Source: Thermoplasmata archaeon (lineage in GTDB: Archaea; Thermoplasmatota; Thermoplasmata; Thermoplasmatales; Thermoplasmataceae). From it: 64,000 bases of DNA. The number at the start of each line of letters is the position of its first letter. Positions within the stretch are counted from its first letter, which is position 1. Below are positions 17,564 through 26,439 of the stretch, piece by piece. Location of the stretch: the NCBI GenBank assembly GCA_021797555.1, contig JAJZZM010000001.1, positions 1 through 64,000 on the forward strand, written 5' to 3'. Below the pieces are notes generated by a model that worked only from the letters and a program-made list of their open reading frames with translations, was not told where the DNA came from and did not search any database. A program made the position numbers and the translations under genes.

Positions 17564-19950
17564 TTATTATTTATTTTCTGCAGTAAATTGTTGTATATAT
17601 TTAAGTATTCCATGCCCTTTTTTATTCCCCTTGATATCTCCTTTATGCCAAGCTTGTTTAATTTTGATTCAATTTCATCCACATGGTTTAACCCTACCAT
17701 TGGTATTAGCTCCTCTACAAGCCTTGATGTGCTTCCGGAACCGGCAAAGTATTTATAATGATTATTTATTATTTTTTCAAGGTTATTATATATGTATTCC
17801 CTTAAGTTTTTGTTTAATGATGCGGAGAAATAATATCTCATTGAATCCTGTATTTTTATTGCGTGGGTTTCTATTAAATTGTTTATTTCATTATAATTGC
17901 CCTCGCCGTTAAGCCATGCCATTGCGTTGATTATCCGTACTTTGTCCTCATCGTTTTTTGATTTTTCAAGCAGTTCCGTTAATTTTTTAATATCATTTGT
18001 TGCAATTGCATATGATGCAAGAATAACTAATTTCATATCAGGGTCTATATTATCAAGATTGTTAATATCATCCTTTAATTTTTCTGCATATTCCCTATTT
18101 ATTATTGCATATCTGTAGCTTAGTGTTCCCCTTAATATGGATATATTGATATCTTCGCTTTCTTTTTTAGATGATAATTCCTTTATTTTACTGCTTAAAA
18201 ATTCGTTGTTGATTTCAATAATTTTTTTATTGTCCGATAATGTATATAATGAAAATAGTTCATTTGATATTTCAGTTACAATTAATGGATTATTTAAATT
18301 TATAAAGCGCCTTACGGTTTCTATATATTTATCAAGATTTATCTTTCCTGATAATAAAAATGAATAATAATCATTTAATATTCCGAATATATCCTTGTTG
18401 CTCAATAAATCTATTTTATTTAAAATATTTTTATACAGCTCGTCTGAGTATAATACACGGTAAAATCCTGTTTCGTCATCGTTTAATTTTATGAAATTAC
18501 TGTTATAATCAAGGTCCATTGTTTCATTATCAAATAAAATGCTCTCACTGCCGCTGTCATATTTTACCGTTAATGGTATTTTCCATTTCATCATCTGCTT
18601 TTTGCCGTTTAATAAAAACCTGTACTGGTTTAATTTTATTTTATTATCATTCAGGCTAGCCTCTATTATAGGGTACCCCACCTGCTTTATAAATGATTCC
18701 ATTACACCGCGGACAGGCTGGTCTGAAACCTTGCCTATGTATTCCCATAAATCAGAGCCCTCTGCATTTTTATATTTAAAATTATTTAAATATAAATTCA
18801 GGCCCTTTTTAAACACATCATCAGTTACAAATGAATTGATCATTCTTAATATGCTGCCTCCCTTGCCGTAACTGATCTCATCGAATATCTGTGAGATATC
18901 ATCGGGCTTTTTAACCTCAACTTCTATGGGATGCGAATTTACTAGAGAATCACCCAATAAAGCGCCTGATGTTTCCATTGCCAGGAAATCAGAGAACATA
19001 TCATATTCTGGATAAAGATGGTCTATGGTTTTATATGCCATAAATGTCGCAAAGCTTTCGTTCAGCCATAAATCATCCCACCATTTCATTGTTACCAGAT
19101 CACCGAACCACTGATGTGCAAGTTCATGTGCTATAACTTCGCCAATTAATTTTTTGATCCTGCTGCCACTGTATTCATCTAAATATAGAAAGATCTCACG
19201 GAATGTTATTGCCCCCCAGTTTTCCATTGCACCTGCAGCGAATTCAGGTACGGCTATTAAATGCTCTTTTGGTAAAGGATATTCAATATCAAAATATTTT
19301 TCATAGAATTCTATTGATTTTTTGCCAACTTCAAGTGGATAATCTGATTTTGTCAAATGATTTTTAGGTGCCGCAAGGATTAGATCCTTACTGTTATCAA
19401 ACTTTATCGATCTTTCATCAAAATCGGCTATGCCCAGATATAGCAAATATGTGGACATTCTCGGTGTCTGCGCAAATTTTATTTTTTTTCTATCATTTAT
19501 TATTTCTTCCTTTTCTACAGGCATATTTGAAATTGCCTTCAAGTTTTTATCAATTGTTACCGAAATATCAAATGTGGCCTTGTATGATGGGTTGTCTATG
19601 CAGGGAAATAATCTCCTTGCGTCGCTGGATTCGAACTGTGTTGAAAACATATATCCGTTATCTGTTTTTGACCTGTAAAAGCCCTGCAATTCTTCAGGTA
19701 TTTTGCCCGCAAACTTTATTTGAACTGTTGCATCCGATGTTATTATGCCATCAACCACAATTTCCTGATTTTCTTTTATCCCCTTAAAATTTTTCAGTAC
19801 TTTATTTACTGTTATTTTTTTAATATCAAGGTTTATTGTGTTTAAAATTAATTTTTCCTCATTTCCCTTTAATTTTATAATTTCATCGCATGTATATGTA
19901 AAATCATTGCTGTTTATATCAAAATCCAGATTGTAATTTAATATTTCCAT
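17560..19950 (-). CDS. M1 zinc aminopeptidase, tricorn-interacting factor F2/F3 type
   Basis: In Thermoplasma the factors F1, F2 and F3 finish the peptides released by proteasome and tricorn to free amino acids. This 796-residue protein has the substrate-anchoring GAMENWGAITFRE motif and the zinc motif HELAHQWFGDLVTMKWWDDLWLNESFA (HExxH-18-E), in the order expected for M1 peptidases, with a long helical C-terminal domain. Size matches F2/F3 (about 780 aa), which I cannot tell apart here. It is cytoplasmic. The gene converges with pmbA, another intracellular peptidase. Confidence 0.92.
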   Translation of the reverse strand: MEILNYNLDFDINSNDFTYTCDEIIKLKGNEEKLILNTINLDIKKITVNKVLKNFKGIKENQEIVVDGIITSDATVQIKFAGKIPEELQGFYRSKTDNGYMFSTQFESSDARRLFPCIDNPSYKATFDISVTIDKNLKAISNMPVEKEEIINDRKKIKFAQTPRMSTYLLYLGIADFDERSIKFDNSKDLILAAPKNHLTKSDYPLEVGKKSIEFYEKYFDIEYPLPKEHLIAVPEFAAGAMENWGAITFREIFLYLDEYSGSRIKKLIGEVIAHELAHQWFGDLVTMKWWDDLWLNESFATFMAYKTIDHLYPEYDMFSDFLAMETSGALLGDSLVNSHPIEVEVKKPDDISQIFDEISYGKGGSILRMINSFVTDDVFKKGLNLYLNNFKYKNAEGSDLWEYIGKVSDQPVRGVMESFIKQVGYPIIEASLNDNKIKLNQYRFLLNGKKQMMKWKIPLTVKYDSGSESILFDNETMDLDYNSNFIKLNDDETGFYRVLYSDELYKNILNKIDLLSNKDIFGILNDYYSFLLSGKINLDKYIETVRRFINLNNPLIVTEISNELFSLYTLSDNKKIIEINNEFLSSKIKELSSKKESEDINISILRGTLSYRYAIINREYAEKLKDDINNLDNIDPDMKLVILASYAIATNDIKKLTELLEKSKNDEDKVRIINAMAWLNGEGNYNEINNLIETHAIKIQDSMRYYFSASLNKNLREYIYNNLEKIINNHYKYFAGSGSTSRLVEELIPMVGLNHVDEIESKLNKLGIKEISRGIKKGMEYLNIYNNLLQKINNN

Positions 19951-20162
19951 AATTGCATATTATAAAGTATAATATAATTTTTTGTTTTGGATTAATTTAT
20001 AATAATATTTTTATTGGCATTTGCATAGTTTATTTTATTTATGCAATAATATTAATTTGTGGATATTTAATATATAAAACTTTAAAAGTTATCCGGTTGC
20101 AAGAATTTATTTTAAAATTATTATAAATTATAGATTTAAATAAAATATTGCAATATATAAAC

Positions 20163-21206
20163 ATGACATGTATATTAAATGCTGATGATGCACATTTGAA
20201 TGGTTCAATACATAAAGCAGCCTTAATGATAAAAAATGGCGGCACCGTTGTATTTCCAACAGAAACCGTATACGGCCTTGGCGCAGATGCATTCAACCCC
20301 GATGCCTGCAAGAAGATATACATGGCCAAGGATAGACCTGTAGACAACCCTTTAATCGTTCATATATCAAGTTTTGATATGCTAAATGATGTTGCCTATA
20401 TTGATGATGATTTATTGAATAAAATGAAAAGTATATGGCCATCCCCATTGACATTATTATTAAAAAAGAAAAATAATGTTCCTGATATAGTTACTTCTGG
20501 CCTGGATACTGTATGCATAAGATTCCCGGATAATAAAATAGCATTAAAATTGATAGATGAAGCAGGGCCTATAGCAGCTCCAAGTGCCAATCTGGCAACA
20601 AAGCCAAGCATAGTTGATTCCGAAACTGCAATAAAGGAATTGAATAACCGCGTGGATGCAATAATAGATGCTGGAAGGGTTAAATATGGCGTAGAATCCA
20701 CAATTATCGACTGCACAAAAAAGCCTTACGAACTGTTAAGGCCCGGAGCATTTTCACTTGAGGATGCCATATCAATTCTGGGCAATGTACATGCAAGCGA
20801 ATACGTCGAGGGCTACAATGAATCCAAAATAGCCTTGACACCGGGATTGAAATACAGGCATTATGCACCGTCAAAAAAACTATTTTTAATTGAAAATGAA
20901 AATGAATTTATAAAATTTATATCATCAGATAAATCAAAGGATTTCCTTGCATTGTGCTCATATGACAATGCAAAATATGCCAGGTATGATAAGATAATTC
21001 TTGGAAAGGATATATATGAAACTGCACATAATTTATTTTATGACTTCCGGCTGTTGGATAATTCAGATAAAAAATATGGGGTTATACAGTCCTTTGATGA
21101 GAAGGGCATTGGCCTGGCCGTAATGAATAGAATAAGAAAAGCAAGTTTTATGGCAGTAAAGGATAAAGAAAATATAGGTAAAATAAATATGGCTTTATAT
21201 GAATGA
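20163..21206 (+). CDS. sua5: Threonylcarbamoyl-AMP synthase (Sua5/YrdC)
   Basis: This enzyme makes threonylcarbamoyl-AMP from threonine, bicarbonate and ATP for the t6A modification of ANN-decoding tRNAs. The YrdC domain (residues ~5-200) shows GGTVVFPTETVYGLGADAFN and KDRPVDNPLIVHI, and SANLATKPS; the C-terminal Sua5 domain starts near TPGLKYRHYAPSK. The track starts at a TTG (20148), but the ATG at 20163 gives the normal N-terminus. The next gene overlaps its end by eight bases. Confidence 0.93.
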   Translation: MTCILNADDAHLNGSIHKAALMIKNGGTVVFPTETVYGLGADAFNPDACKKIYMAKDRPVDNPLIVHISSFDMLNDVAYIDDDLLNKMKSIWPSPLTLLLKKKNNVPDIVTSGLDTVCIRFPDNKIALKLIDEAGPIAAPSANLATKPSIVDSETAIKELNNRVDAIIDAGRVKYGVESTIIDCTKKPYELLRPGAFSLEDAISILGNVHASEYVEGYNESKIALTPGLKYRHYAPSKKLFLIENENEFIKFISSDKSKDFLALCSYDNAKYARYDKIILGKDIYETAHNLFYDFRLLDNSDKKYGVIQSFDEKGIGLAVMNRIRKASFMAVKDKENIGKINMALYE

Positions 21207-22116
21207 AAATAATTATAAAATTAACTGGGAATTAATACTTAAAAGGGAAATAGATTATCTATCAAAGAAATTCCCTGACCTTGACGTTAAAAATAATTAT
21301 CAGAATATAATAGACCTATTAAACAATAATAAAATAAAATATAAAATAATGTTAAATAAAAATGATTTTATAGGTTATGCATACATAATGGATTCAGTAG
21401 AGAAAAGTGATAGGTTATATGCCGATATAGGCTTTATATCATCCAAAAAAATTAATGAAGTAAGATTGAAGGAATTTTTCGACTGGATAGCTGATATTGC
21501 AAAAAAATCAGGTAAAAAATTAATGTTAAATCCTGTATTTAATGGAAATGACCTGACTGAAAAATATTTAGAAAACATTGGATTCAAAAAAATAGTAAGA
21601 AAAAGAATGGTTATTGATTTAAATGAATATAAATATAACAGTATTGAAATAAATTATAATATTTCAGGCATAAAGGACATCAATGAAGACCTATATGCAG
21701 ATGCCGAATATGAATCGTTTAAGTATACCCCGGACAAAATATTGTTCAGCAATAAAAGGGAGGACAGATTAAAATCGGTACATAGTTTATTTGATGGTGA
21801 ATATGGGGAAATATTAAATGAAGCATCATTAATAATTAAAAATAAGGGCAGGATAATTGCAGCCCTGATATCCGCACAGCTTGGCTTTGACAGGGCATTT
21901 ATTGTTTCATTGTTTGTAAAGCGCGAATACAGGAAAAAAGGCATTGGAAAGTATTTATTATTATCCGCGCTTAATAGGTTAAAGGCTTTATCATTCCATT
22001 ATGTTTTTTTATGGGTAAACAATGAAAATTTTGCAAAGGACTTTTATTTAAAAAACGGATTCAAACTTGATAATTATCCTGAGGAGATTATTTATTACTT
22101 AAATTATAAAAAATAA
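21199..22116 (+). CDS. Double-GNAT acetyltransferase-like protein
   Basis: The 305-residue protein appears to hold two GNAT-type halves. The first (residues ~50-135) is degenerate, ending in LEN IGFKKIVRKRM. The second has a good acetyl-CoA loop, VKREYRKKGIGKYLLLSAL (near residue 235), and ends YLKNGFKLDN. The arrangement resembles mycothiol-synthase-like tandem GNATs. The substrate is unknown. Its ATG lies inside the sua5 stop region, so the two genes are coupled; this may hint at a translation-related substrate. Confidence 0.75.
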   Translation: MNENNYKINWELILKREIDYLSKKFPDLDVKNNYQNIIDLLNNNKIKYKIMLNKNDFIGYAYIMDSVEKSDRLYADIGFISSKKINEVRLKEFFDWIADIAKKSGKKLMLNPVFNGNDLTEKYLENIGFKKIVRKRMVIDLNEYKYNSIEINYNISGIKDINEDLYADAEYESFKYTPDKILFSNKREDRLKSVHSLFDGEYGEILNEASLIIKNKGRIIAALISAQLGFDRAFIVSLFVKREYRKKGIGKYLLLSALNRLKALSFHYVFLWVNNENFAKDFYLKNGFKLDNYPEEIIYYLNYKK

Positions 22117-22150
22117 CTAAAATTTAAATTCATATAATAATTATCCTGCT

Positions 22151-23092
22151 ATGATAAAAAATATAATATATCTAATTTTGTTCATTATCCCTTTAATATA
22201 TGTTTTACTTAAGGACCGTGAATTGTTCCAGTTAAAATTAATAGCATCAATACCAATATTATTAATAACATTCTATTTTTTAAGGACTCTGATATTTTTG
22301 CCTATATATATATTTTCATTAATAACAGCAACGTATCTGTATACAATATTTTTTTATATACCATTCTTCATAGACCTTGGTTTTATTGTATATTCATTAT
22401 TATTCCATATACTACCGATGAAATATTTACTATTTTCCATATCAATAGCAATATTATTATCAATGTTTCTTGATAAGAATATGGAATCATATGCAAGAAC
22501 AAACAACGATAAAAAAGGCAAAAACATTAAAAAGGAATTTTACAGGGATTACTTCCAGATAGGGACCGGCGTTATAACAATACTGGTTTTTTTGTATTTC
22601 GGGGCCAATGCTAAAATTATTATTCTTTTTTCAATATTAATGATATATTTATTCGGCAATATGCTGTATTTACATGGACAGAATAAGATAGCATACCTTG
22701 TTTATAAAATGGAGAGGGATGATACAAAGCTTGGCCTCGGGTCCATGTATCTTGCATCCGGCTTCATGCTTGTTCTTGCCTTTGTGAATTCTTTATCTTT
22801 AATACTTTTATCGGCATTTATATTAATGATCGGCGATTCACTGGCCACAATATTTGGAATGAAAATAAGGAGCAAAAAATTATTTTATAATAAAAAGAAG
22901 TCCATAGCAGGTTTTGCTTTTATGCTCATACCATCAATAATATTTGGCGTATTCTTTATATTATACTATTATTCCATAATTTACTCATTGATAGGAACTA
23001 TTTCCGAATCATTATCGAATAGAATTGCGGACGATAATATCACAATACCTGTTTCAATAGTTTTGATACATTTTATTATAACAGTATTATAA
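22151..23092 (+). CDS. Membrane CTP-dependent lipid/polyprenol kinase-like protein (SEC59/DGK1/VTE5 group)
   Basis: The 313-residue protein has 8-9 membrane helices. The cytidylyltransferase-like segment MIGDSLATIFGMKIRSKKLFYNKKKSIAGFAFML carries the GDS...G...K.KS..G signature of dolichol, phytol and diacylglycerol kinases. In archaea such proteins may phosphorylate polyprenols or geranylgeraniol for lipid or glycan-carrier synthesis; the exact substrate is not readable. It lies 35 bases after the GNAT gene. Confidence 0.65.
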   Translation: MIKNIIYLILFIIPLIYVLLKDRELFQLKLIASIPILLITFYFLRTLIFLPIYIFSLITATYLYTIFFYIPFFIDLGFIVYSLLFHILPMKYLLFSISIAILLSMFLDKNMESYARTNNDKKGKNIKKEFYRDYFQIGTGVITILVFLYFGANAKIIILFSILMIYLFGNMLYLHGQNKIAYLVYKMERDDTKLGLGSMYLASGFMLVLAFVNSLSLILLSAFILMIGDSLATIFGMKIRSKKLFYNKKKSIAGFAFMLIPSIIFGVFFILYYYSIIYSLIGTISESLSNRIADDNITIPVSIVLIHFIITVL

Positions 23093-23142
23093 ATTAATTT
23101 TAACCATGATATTTAATTTAAAATTAAAAAAATTATTATAAA

Positions 23143-23427
23143 TCACTGTGATATAAATTTATACATAAAGGATATCCCGATCAATCCTATGATGTTTATT
23201 ATCAACAGTGGCAGTGATACGTCCAGGCCCAGAAATCTTGAAAAGCTGTAATATATATACAGTGTCATTACGCTCTGTACCATAAATATAAAAATGAATA
23301 CAAATATCTGGTTATACAATTTTATTCCCGTTTTTTTGTAATGCCTTACATAGCTAAGGCTAAGCATTAGAAATAATATAAATTCGATTGCAATTATTCC
23401 CATATTTGTTATCCATACATATTCCAT
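23143..23427 (-). CDS. Small three-helix membrane protein
   Basis: The 94-residue product has three hydrophobic segments (roughly residues 9-25, 41-62 and 69-90) and a basic loop HYKKTGIKLYN. No family is recognised. It lies upstream of, and in the opposite orientation to the stop of, the kinase-like gene. Function unknown. Confidence 0.55.
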   Translation of the reverse strand: MEYVWITNMGIIAIEFILFLMLSLSYVRHYKKTGIKLYNQIFVFIFIFMVQSVMTLYIYYSFSRFLGLDVSLPLLIINIIGLIGISFMYKFISQ

Positions 23428-23495
23428 TGTATACCCTATATATTTTTATTATTAAATCTTATTATTAAAATAAATAAAAAATAAAATTATTTGAT

Positions 23496-24947
23496 TTATT
23501 CCAGTTTTGTTATGTTGCCTGAACCTATTATATGGAATGTTTCATTGACAATTTTATAGTTGTTTTCTCCTGTGTGCATATTGAATCCGGAATTATAATA
23601 TGTTATCGAATATGTTGTGTTTATATACTGGAAATAGTGTGTTGTTGCATTCTGTACTATAAACTGTGTGAAACTTGCTGTTACAGTTGCGGTATTGCCA
23701 TTTATTGCTATTAACGGATTATTTGTTGTGCCTGTTGATGCATAGAACCATACTGCCTGCCATGCAGTGAAGAATTTGTTCCATGTGGAGTTTATTGCTG
23801 CATAGCCATTATATATTCCATTTAATGGGCCGCCTATCCAGTGCAGTGTTGCATTGTTATCATATTCTCCCATTATTAATGTTAGATTTTCTATTGCTAT
23901 CTGATTCCAGTGCTGCAATGACAGTGCATTTATTTCATTGTATTCAACAAATTCCTGTGCAAATGATATATATCCTGATCCTGTTATATGCCATATTTCA
24001 TTGTATATATGCCAGCTATTGTTTGAGAATGCCATATCCAGTGTATAGCTGATATTAAGGTACTCTACCTGTGATTGATTATTAAACGGTGTCAGTATAA
24101 ACTGGTTCATTGATGTTACATTTGCATAATTTCCATGCACGTTAACTGCCGGAGGCATCTCTGCATAGAACCATACCGCTGACCATAGAGTAAAGAATTT
24201 ATTCCATGTTGCTGTTATGCTGCTTACACCGGAATATGTCCCTGTTAATGGGCCGCCTATCCAGTGCAGTGTTGCGTTGCTAGCATACTGTGGTGCCAGT
24301 AATGATGAATTTTCTATTGTTATATCATTCCAGTGCGAAAATGCTGCCTCCAGTGCCGCATCGGATCTTAATTGATCTACATGTGCTGCAGTGTAAGATA
24401 TTGCACCTGCTCCTGTTATATGCCATATTTCATGGTCTATTAACCATTTTCCATGCATAAACATAAAGTCTAATGTATAACTTACATTCAGGTACTGAAC
24501 CTCCTTAGGATCTGCGAAACTTGTTAAAACAAACTGGTTTGCCGATGTTACAACAGAGCTGTTTCCATGTACATCAACCGTTGGCGGTGCCGTTGCATAG
24601 AACCATACTGCCGACCATAGAGCAAAGAACTTAGTCCATGTTGCATTTATCTGTGATATCCCGGAATATGTCCCTGTCAATGGGCCACCGACCCAGTTCA
24701 GTGTTGCATTATTTGTATATCCTGCAGAAACAAGGCTTAAATTCTCTATTGTTATATTGTTCCAGTGTGCATATGCAGCTTCCAAAACAGACGATGCTTT
24801 CTGATTATCGTATGCTTCCTCTGAGTTTTTTATCTGTGTGTTTTTATGTGCTATTGTTGAACTATCTACAGCATAAAATCCTATAAACAGCCCTGCAAAG
24901 ATTATTGTTAGGGCAACAAATATAGCCGCTATAATTTTCATATTCAT
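23496..24947 (-). CDS. Secreted or membrane-anchored protein with three NTF2/SnoaL-like repeats
   Basis: An N-terminal hydrophobic segment (residues ~7-29) is followed by three repeats of about 145 residues starting near 57, 201 and 342. Each contains the cores HWNxIxIEN, NATLxWxGGPLxGxYxG, TWxKFFxxWxAVWFYA and xxEIWHITGxG. The fold pattern (initial helix, W/F-rich cone, closing strands) matches the SnoaL-like NTF2 superfamily, usually one domain per chain. The repeats are also similar at DNA level, period about 430 bp. Ligand and activity are unknown. The track starts at TTG (24956); the ATG at 24947 is likelier. Confidence 0.7.
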   Translation of the reverse strand: MNMKIIAAIFVALTIIFAGLFIGFYAVDSSTIAHKNTQIKNSEEAYDNQKASSVLEAAYAHWNNITIENLSLVSAGYTNNATLNWVGGPLTGTYSGISQINATWTKFFALWSAVWFYATAPPTVDVHGNSSVVTSANQFVLTSFADPKEVQYLNVSYTLDFMFMHGKWLIDHEIWHITGAGAISYTAAHVDQLRSDAALEAAFSHWNDITIENSSLLAPQYASNATLHWIGGPLTGTYSGVSSITATWNKFFTLWSAVWFYAEMPPAVNVHGNYANVTSMNQFILTPFNNQSQVEYLNISYTLDMAFSNNSWHIYNEIWHITGSGYISFAQEFVEYNEINALSLQHWNQIAIENLTLIMGEYDNNATLHWIGGPLNGIYNGYAAINSTWNKFFTAWQAVWFYASTGTTNNPLIAINGNTATVTASFTQFIVQNATTHYFQYINTTYSITYYNSGFNMHTGENNYKIVNETFHIIGSGNITKLE

Positions 24948-24993
24948 ATTAATCAATATGTAATTTAGAAAAAAAGTATTTAAGCATATTTCA

Positions 24994-25026
24994 AAATTAT
25001 ATACAAATTATATACAAATTATATAC
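24994..25026 (-). repeat. Three tandem 11-bp repeats upstream of the triple-NTF2 gene
   Basis: AAATTATATAC is repeated perfectly three times, 47-79 bases before the ATG at 24947. The 11-base period is close to one DNA helical turn, so a protein could bind the same face three times. It could be a regulatory array or simple AT-rich slippage. Confidence 0.7.
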
Positions 25027-25274
25027 AAATTTGTTTTATGATTAATTAAAATATTTTTAAACCTCAAATAGCTAATTCTCGGACAATATGCCATATTTAT
25101 TTTATATATCAGTGATTCAGACCTCAATCGAAAAGGATTAAATAAAGCCCGTATTAAATAAAAAATTAAAAACCAATATAATTATTATATTAATATGAAA
25201 ACATGGCTTTAATACTTTATTAAATAAGAACTTAAAAATATAATTAACTTTAATATATTTATGTAATTTATATT

Positions 25275-25287
25275 AAAATATATATAC
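25275..25287 (+). promoter_or_regulatory. TATA box of tRNA-Gly
   Basis: AAAATATATATAC is centred about 29 bases before the mature tRNA 5' end, the expected distance for an archaeal TATA box. The gap 24957-25309 otherwise holds only the 11-bp repeats and AT-rich sequence. Confidence 0.45.
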
Positions 25288-25309
25288 TGTAATGTATTTT
25301 GGATATAAG

Positions 25310-25382
25310 GCGAGTGTGGTGTAGTCTGGTAACACGCGACCTTGCCAAGGTCATGCCCCGGGTCCAAATCCCGGCTCTCGCA
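25310..25382 (+). tRNA. tRNA-Gly (GCC), with unusual positions
   Basis: The 73 bases form a cloverleaf with anticodon loop TTGCCAA (anticodon GCC), D-stem GTGT/ACAC and T-stem CCGGG/CCCGG, discriminator A, no CCA. Three features are atypical: a T-T mismatch at acceptor positions 6-67, a C-A opposition at 27-43, and a T-loop TCCAAAT, with C where the nearly universal T (pseudouridine 55) should be. It is preceded by a good TATA box, so it is probably transcribed. It may be a normal variant, a tRNA needing base editing, or a decaying copy. Confidence 0.85.
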
Positions 25383-25742
25383 TTATTTGTTTTTTGATTC
25401 CATTTTCTTTACGATTAATTTTAAGCCTGTCCTGCCTGTAACAAGAACCTTGTCATATTTTTTTATGTCCTCATCGCCCTTATTGATGACCTCCCATGAA
25501 ACGCCATCCAGTGTTATAAATCCGGATCCGTTTTTCACAATATCCTTGGATGCTGTGCCAATAGAATTTAGAAGTGATTCATAACCTGTGTATTTTTTTC
25601 GCCTCTGTGATGATATTATTGCGTGTACATAGTATATAATTACAGTAACAATAAGAAGGAATGCGGCAAGACTTATAGAAAAAACTATTACAAACATTGA
25701 TAAAAAGTAAACGCTGTCCATACCGAATAAATTCATAAACAT
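25383..25742 (-). CDS. NfeD-like membrane protein
   Basis: The 119-residue protein has one hydrophobic segment (residues ~12-42) and a C-terminal OB-like barrel: IGTASKDIVKNGSGFITLDGVSWEVINKGDEDIKKYDKVLVTGRTGLKLIVKK. This matches the short NfeD form, usually partner of a membrane stomatin. No stomatin gene is adjacent here. Its stop codon directly abuts the tRNA-Gly end on the opposite strand. Confidence 0.75.
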   Translation of the reverse strand: MFMNLFGMDSVYFLSMFVIVFSISLAAFLLIVTVIIYYVHAIISSQRRKKYTGYESLLNSIGTASKDIVKNGSGFITLDGVSWEVINKGDEDIKKYDKVLVTGRTGLKLIVKKMESKNK

Positions 25743-25778
25743 ATATACATAATTATTTTCATTATTAATAAGTTTTTA

Positions 25779-26387
25779 TCACTGGTACATATTTTTTGGA
25801 ACACCGTCATCGTTGAGCACCTGGCTTATAAGTTTATCTGCATCTTCGTCCCTTAAGCCAATCGTTGTTTTCAGGTAATTTTTAATTTCTTCCCTGGTTT
25901 TACCCTGGTTTAGCATATCCTTTATCATCGTATATGTCCTCTCCACAATCTGCTGGTTGAATTCATCCTGAAGTTTCAGTGCCTGAACCATCAAATAGAA
26001 TGCTGTAATTAAGGTATTCAATGCGGTATTTAGATCATCCTTTGTCAGTGAATCTACTGTAAAATCCTCCCTTGCCACTATTTCCTCATTTATGCCATCA
26101 AGCATGAATTTGACTAATTCAACACGCTGATTCAGTATTAATAAGGTTCTGTATATTGTCAACCTCGGCTGATTTTCTATTGTTGCCGTTTCAATGCCTG
26201 TCCTTACAAGCAAATGCATTGTATTTTTATTATCTTCAAAATTTAAGAATAATACAAATGGTATTTTATCATTCTGCAATAATGTATAGCCGCCTGCATT
26301 TGTTAAATTCCATTTTAAATCAATCAATGCCTGTGATTTTTCATCCCCGGTTTTAAACCAGCCCATTATATCGTCAATTGTTGCCAT
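25779..26387 (-). CDS. Hypothetical protein, 202 aa
   Basis: I do not recognise it with certainty. Residues 1-110 look like an alpha/beta domain (NAGGYTLLQNDKIPFVLFLNFEDNKNTMHLLVRT...) of the general shape of YbjN or secretion-chaperone-like folds. The rest is helical, ending in a UBA-like three-helix motif (GKTREEIKNYLKTTIGLRDEDADKLISQVL). No signal or membrane segment. It lies downstream of the RPA operon on the same strand and may belong to it. Confidence 0.65.
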   Translation of the reverse strand: MATIDDIMGWFKTGDEKSQALIDLKWNLTNAGGYTLLQNDKIPFVLFLNFEDNKNTMHLLVRTGIETATIENQPRLTIYRTLLILNQRVELVKFMLDGINEEIVAREDFTVDSLTKDDLNTALNTLITAFYLMVQALKLQDEFNQQIVERTYTMIKDMLNQGKTREEIKNYLKTTIGLRDEDADKLISQVLNDDGVPKNMYQ

Positions 26388-26439
26388 ATATTATAATAAC
26401 ATAAATATATTTAAAATATTAGTTTATAGAATATAAAAA

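Noticed and set aside
24994-25026. CRISPR-like repeat
   Set aside because: Units are 11 bases in direct tandem with no spacers; no array or cas gene is present in the window.
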